Source: Erythrocercus mccallii (lineage: Eukaryota > Chordata > Aves > Passeriformes > Dicruridae). From it: 64,000 nucleotides of DNA. The notes beneath the pieces are model-generated. The model saw nothing but the letters and a program-made list of their open reading frames with translations. It ran no database searches and was not told the origin of the DNA. The translations under genes were made by a program, and so were the position numbers. Shown here in pieces: positions 50,197 to 60,738 of the stretch (positions are counted from its first letter, which is position 1; the number at the start of each line of letters is the position of its first letter). Where the stretch lies: assembly GCA_013397435.1 (NCBI GenBank), contig VZRG01000265.1:186001-250000 (forward strand), written 5' to 3'.

Positions 50197-53100
50197 TCTA
50201 TGTATTGCTTTTTACCACAAAATTACAGGTTTTTCTACAAAGATTATTCTGATCAAGGTAATATTAGGAACACTCCATAAAAGTGATGTCTGCATGCACA
50301 TAATTACTTACCAGACACTGAAGCAATCAATAGACTTGTTCCCCACTTTTTGTCAGTTCTGTGAAATTTTTTGTGCCCTGTAAATGGTCTCCTAAGAGCA
50401 ATTCTCTACATGCCATGTTTTAATTCAGTGACTAGAGAATCATGTAGATGCTCTACTTCACTTTTTTTATCAAGCATAAGTTATACTGCTATATAAAAAA
50501 GGGTAATGCTTGTGCACCAGGCTTTCATTTTTACTACAGAGCCCCTAATCCCAAAGCACTTTTCTGAGCTCCCACACCTGGCATATTGTCTGAGAAAAAA
50601 CGTGTCATGGAGTAACACTGGAACATCAAACAGCCCCATTTAACAGACAGATTTTTCTACAGAGAATATATGAAAAAAAGAATCTAGATCTATATAAGAG
50701 AGATCCATATTAATTAATAGCCCTTGACAAAGAATAATCATTTTTCATGTCTAGATTTGCCAAATGGAAACTCTCTTTTCTAGTGACTTATGCTCCAAGC
50801 ACATGCAGCCTCAGAATATGGAAATAAAATCACTCTCCTATAGTTCCAGAGTCTGCACCTCTTCAGTGAACGTTTTTGGTTTTTTTTTCCCAGTGTTTGT
50901 TATTTTTTCTGAGGAGAACCAGAGTAAATAACCAAATAATTTTAGAGAGACTGCCTGTTTACATCCAGTTGACTTTGTGCTCACCTGCTCTGATCCTTCT
51001 TTGGCTCCCTGACGTCAGGACCACATTCACACCCAGATGAAACCCAGACAGTGGTTAGTGGTGTGAGACCAGCCTCCAAACTTAGGCACCAAAATTAGCA
51101 GGTCTGAACAGGGTTCTATGAAATTAAATTTCCCAATACTATTTATCAAGTAGATAAGAATTACAAGCTCACAGGTACAGAAGCTGGACACAGTGCACAA
51201 ATTATTTCACCTGTGACCACAGTACAGAACAAGACCAAGGGAAACTTCTAGCCCTGTACTCAAAAATACACTCCTTACCATTAACACACTCCCCCCAAAA
51301 TTATCATGGTTCCAGGATATTTAGGGTAACAGAATGAATTTTGGTTAACAAGGATAAATTTGGCTTATGTCAAACACTCAAACAAGTGCTAAACAGATGT
51401 AATATATTTACTATGAAATTCACTAAAAAAATTCCATTTAAATATTTCTATTTGATTTCACTATAAATTCGCCACTGGAATGACTGCAGAAGAAAAACCA
51501 GCAAATCTACTCAGATCAGCACTGAGAAAGGAATTACCTCAATAAATAAGTTATCTCAGTAACAGTCAAAACCCTAAAAAACCATAATTACTCAGTTAGG
51601 AATGGAATGGATTCATAGGTCTCTCACAAAATTGTGTAGCATCCTTCCTGTACTCAAGAACTAACAGCTACATTTAATAGCATTTCTCAGTTGTTTTAAA
51701 GTTTCTCAGTAGCAAAAATCTACTTAGTCTAAAGGTTATTAAATTCCTGTTGACACACTTAAAACTACCCCTAAGTGTTTTATTTAAGAGAGACTAATAA
51801 ATAGGGCCCAGTATATTCAAATCAAGAAACTGAACGAGAATGTGAACAATCCACTGAGCAAAAGTTAACAGCAAAACAGTTTTGAATACTCTGACTGGAA
51901 ACCACAGCCTTCCAGACAACAGAAACTATGGTAAAGACAGAGCCTGAGCATTGCATTAGGGAGTCTACCCAAGTTCCTTCCGCACTACGTCAGCAACACC
52001 TCCCTCTGCAGTGCTGCTAACAGCCCCTCTAGTGCACAATCAAAGGTGAATTCCTGATATACGAGCAGAGATAACAGCCCAACCTTGCCTCTTCGTTATC
52101 TGATGCTGTACAAAAACATAAGGGGGTATGCAGAGAAAGGGAGAAAGCAGAGATTCAATTGCTCCAAGCACCAAACTCCCTGCCCATAGCTCTGTGTGAA
52201 TGCATGCACATGAAACAGCTCTAACCAAGAGTTCTGACTCTGGGGTATTGGAGAAATACTTGAAATCATGAACTAGCAGGCAAATCCCATGGTTTTCAAG
52301 CCTTGGATGCCTTTTTAAAAATCACCTGCTTCACTGAATTAGGGGCTCTGTCATTAAAGAAGATACAAGTAATAGTGCTTTTACTCAGGAGTAAGTAGAA
52401 TTTTAAGGTCCTCGCTTCTGGTTTTAGAAAGGCTTTACCACAATGTCTGCTACTGCCTCATGGACGAAAAATGTGGCATTCATGTTAGCTGCTAACAGGC
52501 TAAGCCTGCCCCTTTCCTCAGAAACTGCAAGTTTCTGTCCCTTTCTACAAGCCTGAAGAGAAATTATAGCAGCTTCTGTTTTCTTGATCTAGACCCAAAC
52601 CCAAGAGTATGCATAATTTCTTATGAAATGAAATGACAAAGAAATATCATCAGCATTGAAGCATTCCACAGACAAAGTTAAGAACCCAGGACATGGTACT
52701 ACATGGTATAGAGCCAGAGCCTCCACAAGTATAAATTAAGAAAACTGTTTGGACTATAATGCTGTACAAAAAAAATCCCCCATTTTGTTATCTTAAAGTG
52801 CATTTTTTTTCCAGACATTTCTAATTCAATTTAATATTTATCGTGTGCTGGATTCTGTACTAACTGGATGCCAAGGCAATGCTTTCAGTGAACTCAAAAC
52901 CCCCATATCGAGCCTCTGAGTGTTTCCTAGGAATCTTTTCAACCTCCTTCTGATTTCTCTTTAAGGTTAGGAAGAACAGCTAATAAAACTGATTTATAGA
53001 TAAAAAAAATATCTAAAGCCCCAGAACAGAGCTTTAAAATGCCAGGACTATTTCTTCCATGGAAACCAACTCATTAGTCTCTAAGCCCATCAGTTTTCCC

Positions 53101-53271
53101 TACTTTCATGCTTTAGGACTATGAGAGTGACTAAATTCAAGGTGACACCAACAAGGTAGCCTTCAGCCTCATCTTCATTCCCATCACACTACAATCCATC
53201 ATGGTGAAAGACGACATGAAACTAGAGATAGTTTTGAAATACAGGAGGGGGAAGACAACTTTTCAGAGTAA
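50197..53271. other. Unique intronic sequence, no gene seen
   Basis: AT-rich DNA between the two copies of the 78-bp segment. It contains a perfect cAMP-response-element palindrome at 51008-51019 and no recognisable exon or repeat family. Confidence 0.5.
51008..51019. promoter_or_regulatory. CRE-type palindrome CCTGACGTCAGG
   Basis: A perfect 12-bp palindrome containing the full TGACGTCA site bound by CREB/ATF proteins. It is a sequence match only; occupancy and effect on PIEZO2 or another gene are not shown by the sequence. Confidence 0.4.
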
Positions 53272-53349
53272 GTGTCTGCTTTCTTCAGGACATGTTTCAC
53301 TGGAAAGCCAAAATCCTACTGTTTTTACCCTGAATGTCAAATCCTCAGT
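53272..53349 (+). repeat. 78-bp duplicated segment, copy 2, flanked by AGTAA
   Basis: Second copy of the segment at 50119-50196, 3153 bp away in direct orientation, 76 of 78 bases identical. Here GGTAAGC is GGAAAGC and GTTTTCACCC is GTTTTTACCC. AGTAA lies immediately before it (53267-53271) and again at its right end (53347-53351), like a 5-bp target-site duplication around a 75-bp insertion. Confidence 0.97.
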
Positions 53350-55608
53350 AAAGAATGTATATAAATCTGATGTTTCCTGATTTTTCCTGACCAGTCACCT
53401 ACAAATGCAAGAGTCTTTGGATGAAATCCCAGGGTCATGTTTACATCAATGAATGGTGGCAGGTATATATCACTATATTTATTTGTGAGGCAAATTGTTA
53501 CTGTGCTGCATTTTTGGACAACAGGGCTGCACTTCCTTGTTATGAGTAGTCCACAACAAAAATCTGACTCACAGAGGTCAGCTCCGGTGTTTATATTACT
53601 TTATTTGCATCAACCCAAATGTCAAAATAAGTACAATTTACTGAAACCAGGATCCGTCACAAATTATACACCACAGAAGACACAGCACTAGATACACATA
53701 ATGAAATATTTTCACATTGCTTTTCTAGCCTGAGGAAATTTTTACAATAAAAATAAATTAAAATAAATAAATTAAATATTTTTTAAAAAAAGAATGGTAA
53801 GTATTCACATAGAAATCTATTCAAATCAGATATTTTGCTTGTGGTAATTAGTAAACCAGGAAAGGAAGAAAACTCTGTGACCCTGCTGCCCTTCACCACA
53901 GACCACCAAGTGTCCCTGGAAGGTTTCTGTAACCTGATGATCTGCCCCAAGCACACAAGAGGCCACTGAGCTGGGTGAGACAAGTTACCATTACCTCTGA
54001 CTATTACTGCAATGGTAACTACTGCAGCACCAGAGGCATTAGAGGCTAAGGCAAAACTGCAGAAGCTGTGCCCACTTGAAGCTGGCTTCTAGCAGGGAGC
54101 AACAGGGGAGTTCAAGATGTCCTAAAACTATTTTGTTACCAGTTCACTCCCCTTCTCCCCCCATAGCCCTACAGGCACTATCTCTCCCCAGTGTGCAGCA
54201 CAGACACCTCCTCGGACCACATCCTGCATGGAAACAGGAACACAAAGTGACAGATGTGGCCTGTCCTACCCTACTGAGCAGCTCTTCGCACCCAGAGCTC
54301 TCTGCTCAATGCCACTTGCCTAACCTGTGTCACAAGAAATACTTCTGTAATGAATGGGGCTCTGAAGGAGCCTCTGAGGGAATTTGTTGTTTTATGCAGC
54401 ACTTCCTTTACGTTTACCTTGCAAACAGAGGTAAATTGTTTCTTTCTACTAACTAGAGAAACTGCTAATATTAAAAACAAATCTGAATCTCCTACTGAGA
54501 CTTGGTTTTATTTTCTTTTTTCCTTTTTTTTAACAGGAGCATCTTGTGAACCAAGACAAACATGTGAGGCTTGGTTTGTGACCAGCAAAAACACATATTC
54601 TAAACATCAGTGGACGGCAAGCAACCCCAACTTTTGCTACTGGTCTCAAAGTATTTACACAGACCTTCAGCTTGATTCTATTATATTTTTTACCTAGAAT
54701 AAGAGACTAAAACTGACCAACACAAACCTCCCAAATAGATGACCCACTGTAAAATATGCAAAGTCACACAACTCAAGGAGCAAAATAGCCTCTGCAAGGG
54801 AAATTCAAAGCACCTTCAATAGTCTCTTCTCTCACGTGTGGATGCACATTTGTTATTTTAAGTGGAAGAACTTTCCAGAGTGGAATGACTACAGAAAAAT
54901 CCATGTATCCTGAAGAATTTGGAAATAAAAGGAATATGGATTTTTCTTTGGAATTAGTCTATTAGGAAAAACCCTCACGCAAACATGTAAGTGAAGTTCT
55001 CCTTGTAGAACTTTAAATCTATGCAATCTGCCTTTTGCACAGAGATTGATACTTTGTTCAGCAAAGTATCTGCACACAATGAAACACTGCCTTAGTGGCC
55101 TCACCTCAGAAGGACCATCTGAAACCAGCCTCCTTGATTCCCCATATATGCTAAATTAGCTCATCTGCAGCCCTGTGGCACAGTCAGGAGAAGGACAATT
55201 TTTGCTTTAGAGCAAGCAGCATTCTCCAAGTATGCAACAATGTTCTTCCCCACACGGATCTTATTTGTTGTGCAGCTGTTCAGGTTCTCCTTACTGGTTT
55301 ACTAACTACTTACTTCCAGTAAGAAGTTCTTCAAATTTTTATTGCACAGATACTGCATGTAATAATATGCTTATTGTTCTCTATATTTATACAAGGAATA
55401 TGGAATTGGAAGTTACAGGAAAGCATCTGTACCTATCTATGTGATAATCACTTCTGGCTATATTGTGGCATTACTGATGTCCCACAACCATGCAGGTGTG
55501 CCAATAAAAATGTGTTGTGCCTTTCCTCCAGGGCACTTGATGCAAACAACCTAAAAGCCCAAATGCATACCATCCATAAGCATCCAATTGGAAGCACCAA
55601 AGCACCAA
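53350..55608. other. Intronic sequence, no gene seen
   Basis: Contains an (AAAT)-rich low-complexity patch at 53745-53791 and a GC-richer block at 54090-54330 with a 126-codon plus frame (54076-54456) that I do not recognise. A T-rich run sits at 54517-54532. Confidence 0.5.
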
Positions 55609-55661
55609 AAAGCACCCCTTCCAAGTGATGAATTTAAAGCACCCCTTCAAGTGATGAATTT
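55609..55661. repeat. Tandem duplication of a 26/27-bp unit
   Basis: AAAGCACCCCTTCCAAG then TGATGAATTT (55609-55635) is followed directly by the same unit lacking one C (55636-55661). It is preceded by shorter AGCACCAA units, so the duplication probably grew by slippage. Confidence 0.95.
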
Positions 55662-56742
55662 GATGTTCTCAATCATATCCCATATACTAAACTGACTGTA
55701 GCATAAAGTATATTGGCCTACGAGACCGCACAGCACCTTACATGCTTTTGTAATAACTCTATTATAAATAATAATGAACTACCATAGCTTAGCATTTTTC
55801 CAATCTAAAATATATATGACCAAGCCAAACAAAAACATAGGACTAAGTGCAAGTATAATGGTAGTGATGGGTGCACTACGCTCTCTGGAACAGTCTAACA
55901 TACACAACTGCTGGAACATATCCACTGCATGTGGAACAGCCACAGCAAAACAAAACACTGTTTAGGCCTGCTTCAGATGAGGAGCTGGAGATCATATCAT
56001 AATGAGACCATTTCTACAAGTACAGAGTAATTTAGTTTAGTGAGTACTCAGAGGATTCACAGCTAAAACAGTTGATGGAGAGATTCTCTGCTCTCCGAAG
56101 CCCTGCAGTGAGGTTTGTCCTTGGTTCCCGTGCAATGTGAATGATGAATGGCAACCCCTCTCTGCGTTGGAGTGTCTGTATTGCAGAGAATATTGAAAGG
56201 ACAGTTAAGAATAATTTCAGAGAAAAGCTGCAAAGACAGTCACATCATTTTCTCATGGCTAATGTGAAGAATAACATTCAGCACATCTATTTCAAATGAA
56301 AGCACTTTAAAAGAAGGTTTTGTTTTGATTATAAATTTACATAATGGGAGGCATTAGGCGACATGATCAGCTTTATGTTTCCATAACTCAGTGTCATCAC
56401 AGCCCCTTGTCTTTCTGAACTGGACTTGCTCTAGTAACAATAATGGACCAACTCTGCCAGGACACTGGCTTTTATAACACTGTCTGTAAACTGAGGACTC
56501 TGCAATTTTATCATAAAAAATATTGATCTATACATTAATAATTTATATATAAATTATGTTGTTATGTTAACACATAGTATGGTTTTAAAACCTACTATAT
56601 TTAAAACTACATCCTCAAACCCAGAAGTTCTTTGCTTTTTATTTTTGTTTTTCCAGAGGGAATTTTTAAAAATGTCCCACTGGAAAGGTGCTGTGCTAAA
56701 GAATATGCTACTAGCAATTATTTAAGTACAGCACTGACTTTC

Positions 56743-56754
56743 GGGGGGGGGGGG
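56743..56754 (+). repeat. Homopolymer G12
   Basis: Twelve consecutive G on the plus strand in otherwise AT-rich DNA. Since the gene runs on the minus strand, the transcript would carry C12 here. Confidence 0.95.
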
Positions 56755-58027
56755 ATAGAAATCTTCAATAGCCCACCCCCTTCACCTGAATATATTTATT
56801 TGCTATTTCTTCAGTTCTGAAGGTGTTTCCTACTGCAAACTCTCCAGCCCTGTTCCTCTGTTGAAAGGTATACACTTAACACAGCAAGGTCACCCACCAG
56901 AGTGCTAATACTGGATACCACCTACAACATCAAGCCAGGCAATACCCAAACCTATTGAACCACACTCTCATTAACCTAAAAGTCAAAGGCCCATCCAGGA
57001 TAAGAGCCCTCCTTCCCCAGCCTGGAGTTCCCCTTGCTGTGTACCAGAACCTGACCCCAAAGGATTACTGCAGCGTACCTCCTGTCAGTTGTCCTCATGG
57101 AGAGGAGGACAAAAGAAGGACTGCCCTGAATGAACACACAACAGTGCCACCTTGCAGAAGTAACTCCTCTACCATGCTTCTGATCCTGGCAAAAGGCAGC
57201 TGCTGAAGGACAAAGCTGCATCAAAACCAAAACTCAACACCAAATAATTTCTTTCGTAAAAGCTTTCTTTTCAAAAGCTTGCTTTCCCCACTCACCCCAA
57301 TGCTTCAATATGCATTAGGGCCAGTGAAATGATGCCAAGCAGGACAGTATGCCCTATTCAAACAAAGCTGTTTTAGTGGTAGCACTATCCAACACAAACT
57401 GTGACTTTGTACAACATTCTTCTACAAAATAAACTCAAGCCATTTGCCAGCAATAACCTATATATTGATGTGGTATTAAGAGAAACTTGGAGGCTTCAGC
57501 TGGGAGACAAACTGTCAACCAACCACTAATTAGTTTTTATGACGTAACTCATAGTTCAGTAATTTCCCAGAATTTAATCACAGGGCACCCAGAAATATCA
57601 ATTAAAGAACAGGCTCAGAATTTGTTAGAGCCCTGTGTGAGACAGGGGAAGGCAATGACCTCAGCAGCTTTGCCACAGAATTTTATGAATTAACAAAGAA
57701 AGGATTTAAAAGGTAAGTTTAACTAATCTTGTGTTTCCTTGCAGATCCATTCATTGTTTTTACAAAGGACTGAGTTTTTTAAATGAAGTAAAAATTGTAG
57801 GAGTGTATGTTGTATTGTATGCTACTGTTTATTTTACAGCTTCATTTACATGAGACCATTATGTGTGTGACTTGAATTACTCCACTATTTTTTGCTGTAT
57901 CTTCTTTTATATCTCCCTCAATAAAAAGGGAAAAATCAGAGTAGCTATAAATTTCTTTGGATTCTTGAACAAGAATCATATTACATTAACAGAATGTAGA
58001 GAATAGTAGAGAATTCCTCTTCATTCT

Positions 58028-58044
58028 CCCCCCCCCAAAAAAAA
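58028..58044. repeat. C9A8 tract
   Basis: Nine C followed directly by eight A, a low-complexity junction likely to be length-variable. Confidence 0.9.
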
Positions 58045-58622
58045 CCTAAACCCTTTATTAAAATGATCTTACCAACATTTAATAAAAAGAAAAATGAAAT
58101 TTTTCACCACAAAAGTCTATTTCCTCTGTCCTTTCACTCATTTTCAAGCTTTTTTTAACACAATGAAACCTGTGTTATTCCCACTTCTTGCTTTCTACCA
58201 TCAATCTTTTTCATAAACTGAATGAAAATAGCAATAAAATGCTAAAAACAGTTTTTGCAGTTCTTAAATGGTTTTGCTTATCAAACTTACTGGGGTTTTT
58301 TTCACTTGTTAATATTGTTCTTCTGTGCAAATATACCAGACAAGTACTGCACAGATGTGATGAAAACTTTTTTTTGGATGAAAACTTCCCTGTCTTTCTG
58401 GGTTTTGTTCTGCAAAAAGCTCTTCTTCACAGAGAGATTTTAGAAGAGGAGATTTAACTTACTTTCCTGACCAAGTTATGTGAAGCAAGATTATACTGAA
58501 ATGGTCTGAAAAAGTGAGGATTTCTGAAGACCTACTAAGCCCTGTTATTTAAATAATATTTGAAATAATCATAAGAAAACCACTAAATGTAGCATGCTGG
58601 TTTTTCTTACAATGACAACAAT

Positions 58623-58662
58623 ATCATGCATGTTATATATAAATCATGCATGTTACATATAA
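58623..58662. repeat. Tandem duplication of a 20-bp unit
   Basis: ATCATGCATGTTATATATAA followed directly by a copy with one T-to-C change. Each unit includes the palindrome ATGCAT. Confidence 0.97.
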
Positions 58663-60688
58663 AAACATGATAATAAAAGAAGCTTTCTGGGTTTACATTT
58701 TCTCTTAAAAACCAGAACATTCCAAGTTGGTGGTTTGCACCTGAGTTTTTTAACTTCTTCAAAGTAAAATTATTCTCTTTAATAGACACTGTCTTTGTAT
58801 TGACTGTGGTGATGATGACAACGATGATGAACATTTCATGAGGAATGATGGAAAGCTAGGGAGACTGGATTGGAAAGAGCTATGTATCTATGAAGTTGCA
58901 GTTACTATTTCACAAGATTCACAAGTCTCTTACATGACACTGTAGACAACTCAAGCAAACCTTGTGCAGCTTGAGGTTCTCAAACTCCCTTGGATGAAGG
59001 CAATGACTGTGGGGATTCTGGGAGGGCATCAAGTACTGTAGCAGCTCCGTTTTGCAAGAATAATCAAAAATTTAGGGAGAGAGATTTGAATAAGAGTAGG
59101 GATAACAATAAGGCGCTGTTAGCCAAGAGCACTTGGGAGACCAGATTCAGGTCTCTGCTCTGAATTAGAACAGGATCTGAATTAGAACAGGATTAACAAA
59201 TCTGCTGGTGGGGAGGAGGATGTGTTTTAAAGTTCCCCGCTTCATCCGGAGGCAGAACAGAAACATTTGAGTAATGAGAAACTGCACACCTAGCTCTGCA
59301 TCTGCATCAACAGCTTCATTTTCAAGAATTCACAGCTCCCTCTAAATCACATTAAACCAGGGTTTAAATGCTAATTAGGGAGCATGTGCATATTAATTTT
59401 CTGCTTCCTTCTCTCCGAGAGTAATGGGAATGCTTTTAAATGCCTTTTGTTTCATTTCTTATGGGCTTACTTGGTTTCTTAATATATTACAGGGCACTTC
59501 CTGCACTGCTTACAGAAGCAAATTTCCCACTGCTAGTGGGAGTTTTCCCTAAGTAAGGTCAGCAGATTTGGTCCCAGGGGAGTGAACTGATCTTCAGGCT
59601 TAGCTACCATGAAAATCTAGCAGAAAGCAAATCAGATATCATTCTTCTTTAGAATTTGCTACTATATTGTACTCTTCTCCAAGGATCATCATCCAAGACA
59701 AACAACTAGGAAACATTTTGCTGCAATAATCCTTTCAATTAAGGCTCCCATTACAGTGAAACAGCTGCTCACTAGAATACATCTTTGTAATGGAACTATT
59801 TGTTTCCCAGAAAACATTTCTTTAGCTAAGACAGATGCAATAAACCAGATCCACGGAAGTTGCAGAAATCAAAGCAGTGAGCAAAATATGACCAGCTAAA
59901 TATCCTTGAACTGAAAAAGGGGTGCTTTCTACGAAGGCACAATTAATTCTTCTGTGTTGACAAAAAAAGACCATTCAATTTAAACTATGTGTGGCGTCTC
60001 ACTCTCAACATAATGTCAGTGAGCTGCAACTGAAACAGCAGGACAAGCTCTCACACATGCATTATTAGAAAGAAAAAAGAAACATTCCAAAAATCTTTGT
60101 CCTCTTTCTGGTCAGTGATGTTTGTAAGGGCCTTTAAAAGCCCTTTGAAATGTCTGCATCATAAATATTTGATGGACAACCTCTTGCTTACTGTCATTTA
60201 GGTGCTGCTCTTGGCATGGAAAGACAAATGAATCAGCATCTTCTTTCTGCCTCCTGCCCAACACATACATGGTCTCTCCACTCCCAGCCCTGATCAGCCT
60301 GCTGAACACTATTTATTTATTTTATGAAAAAGTCCAACTCACATTACTGTCATTCAAACACAAACAGTAGTGACAAAAGCCATCACCATGAAAAATTTAA
60401 TCCAAGCTTTGTGAGAGCCTGTAAATGAGCAGGTTTTTTGCTGACAATTCAGTCCCTGTGACTGCAGCTCCAGACAGCTTGCATATGTTTCAGACAATGG
60501 GGGTAGCAGGAGGAGGGAACACTCTTCTTCCACCTACCAGCTACCAGTGATTTGAAAACCTTCCTTGTTAGTTGTGCTTCTGTTGGTGACCAATGCTGCA
60601 AAAACCAGGGAAATTAAGAGAAGCACCTTCCAGTCAGATGACGGATAGATGAGCCCTAAAGGCACTAAGAACCAGGATTATTCCTACA
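58663..60688. other. Unique intronic sequence, no gene seen
   Basis: Contains an exact 17-bp tandem duplication at 59160-59193 and a stretch at 59360-59400 rich in homeodomain-type TAAT words. No exon or repeat family recognised. Confidence 0.5.
59160..59193. repeat. Exact tandem duplication of a 17-bp unit
   Basis: CTGAATTAGAACAGGAT occurs twice in a row with no difference, which suggests a recent slippage event. Confidence 0.97.
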
Positions 60689-60738
60689 ATTGGACTTGAT
60701 GATCTTAAATGTCTGTTCAAACCTAAATGATTCCATGA
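60689..60738 (+). mobile_element. CR1 LINE, short 3' end
   Basis: Reads ATTGGACTTGATGATCTTAA, then GTCTGTTCAAACC and AAATGATTCCATGA, a variant of the avian CR1 tail (TTGGACTTGATGATCTTAAAGGTC type) with a degenerate ATTCYATGA end. Plus orientation; the upstream part is not traceable by eye. Confidence 0.8.

Larger units (their letters stand above)
55662..58622. other. Unique AT-rich intronic sequence with homopolymer tracts
   Basis: Holds a G12 tract at 56743-56754 and a C9A8 tract at 58028-58044. No exon or repeat family recognised. The frame at 58188-58457 (plus) has no known family. Confidence 0.5.

Noticed and set aside
54076..54456. 126-codon plus-strand frame
   Set aside because: GC- and C-rich local composition lowers stop density; no domain, no splice context, overlapping minus-strand frame.
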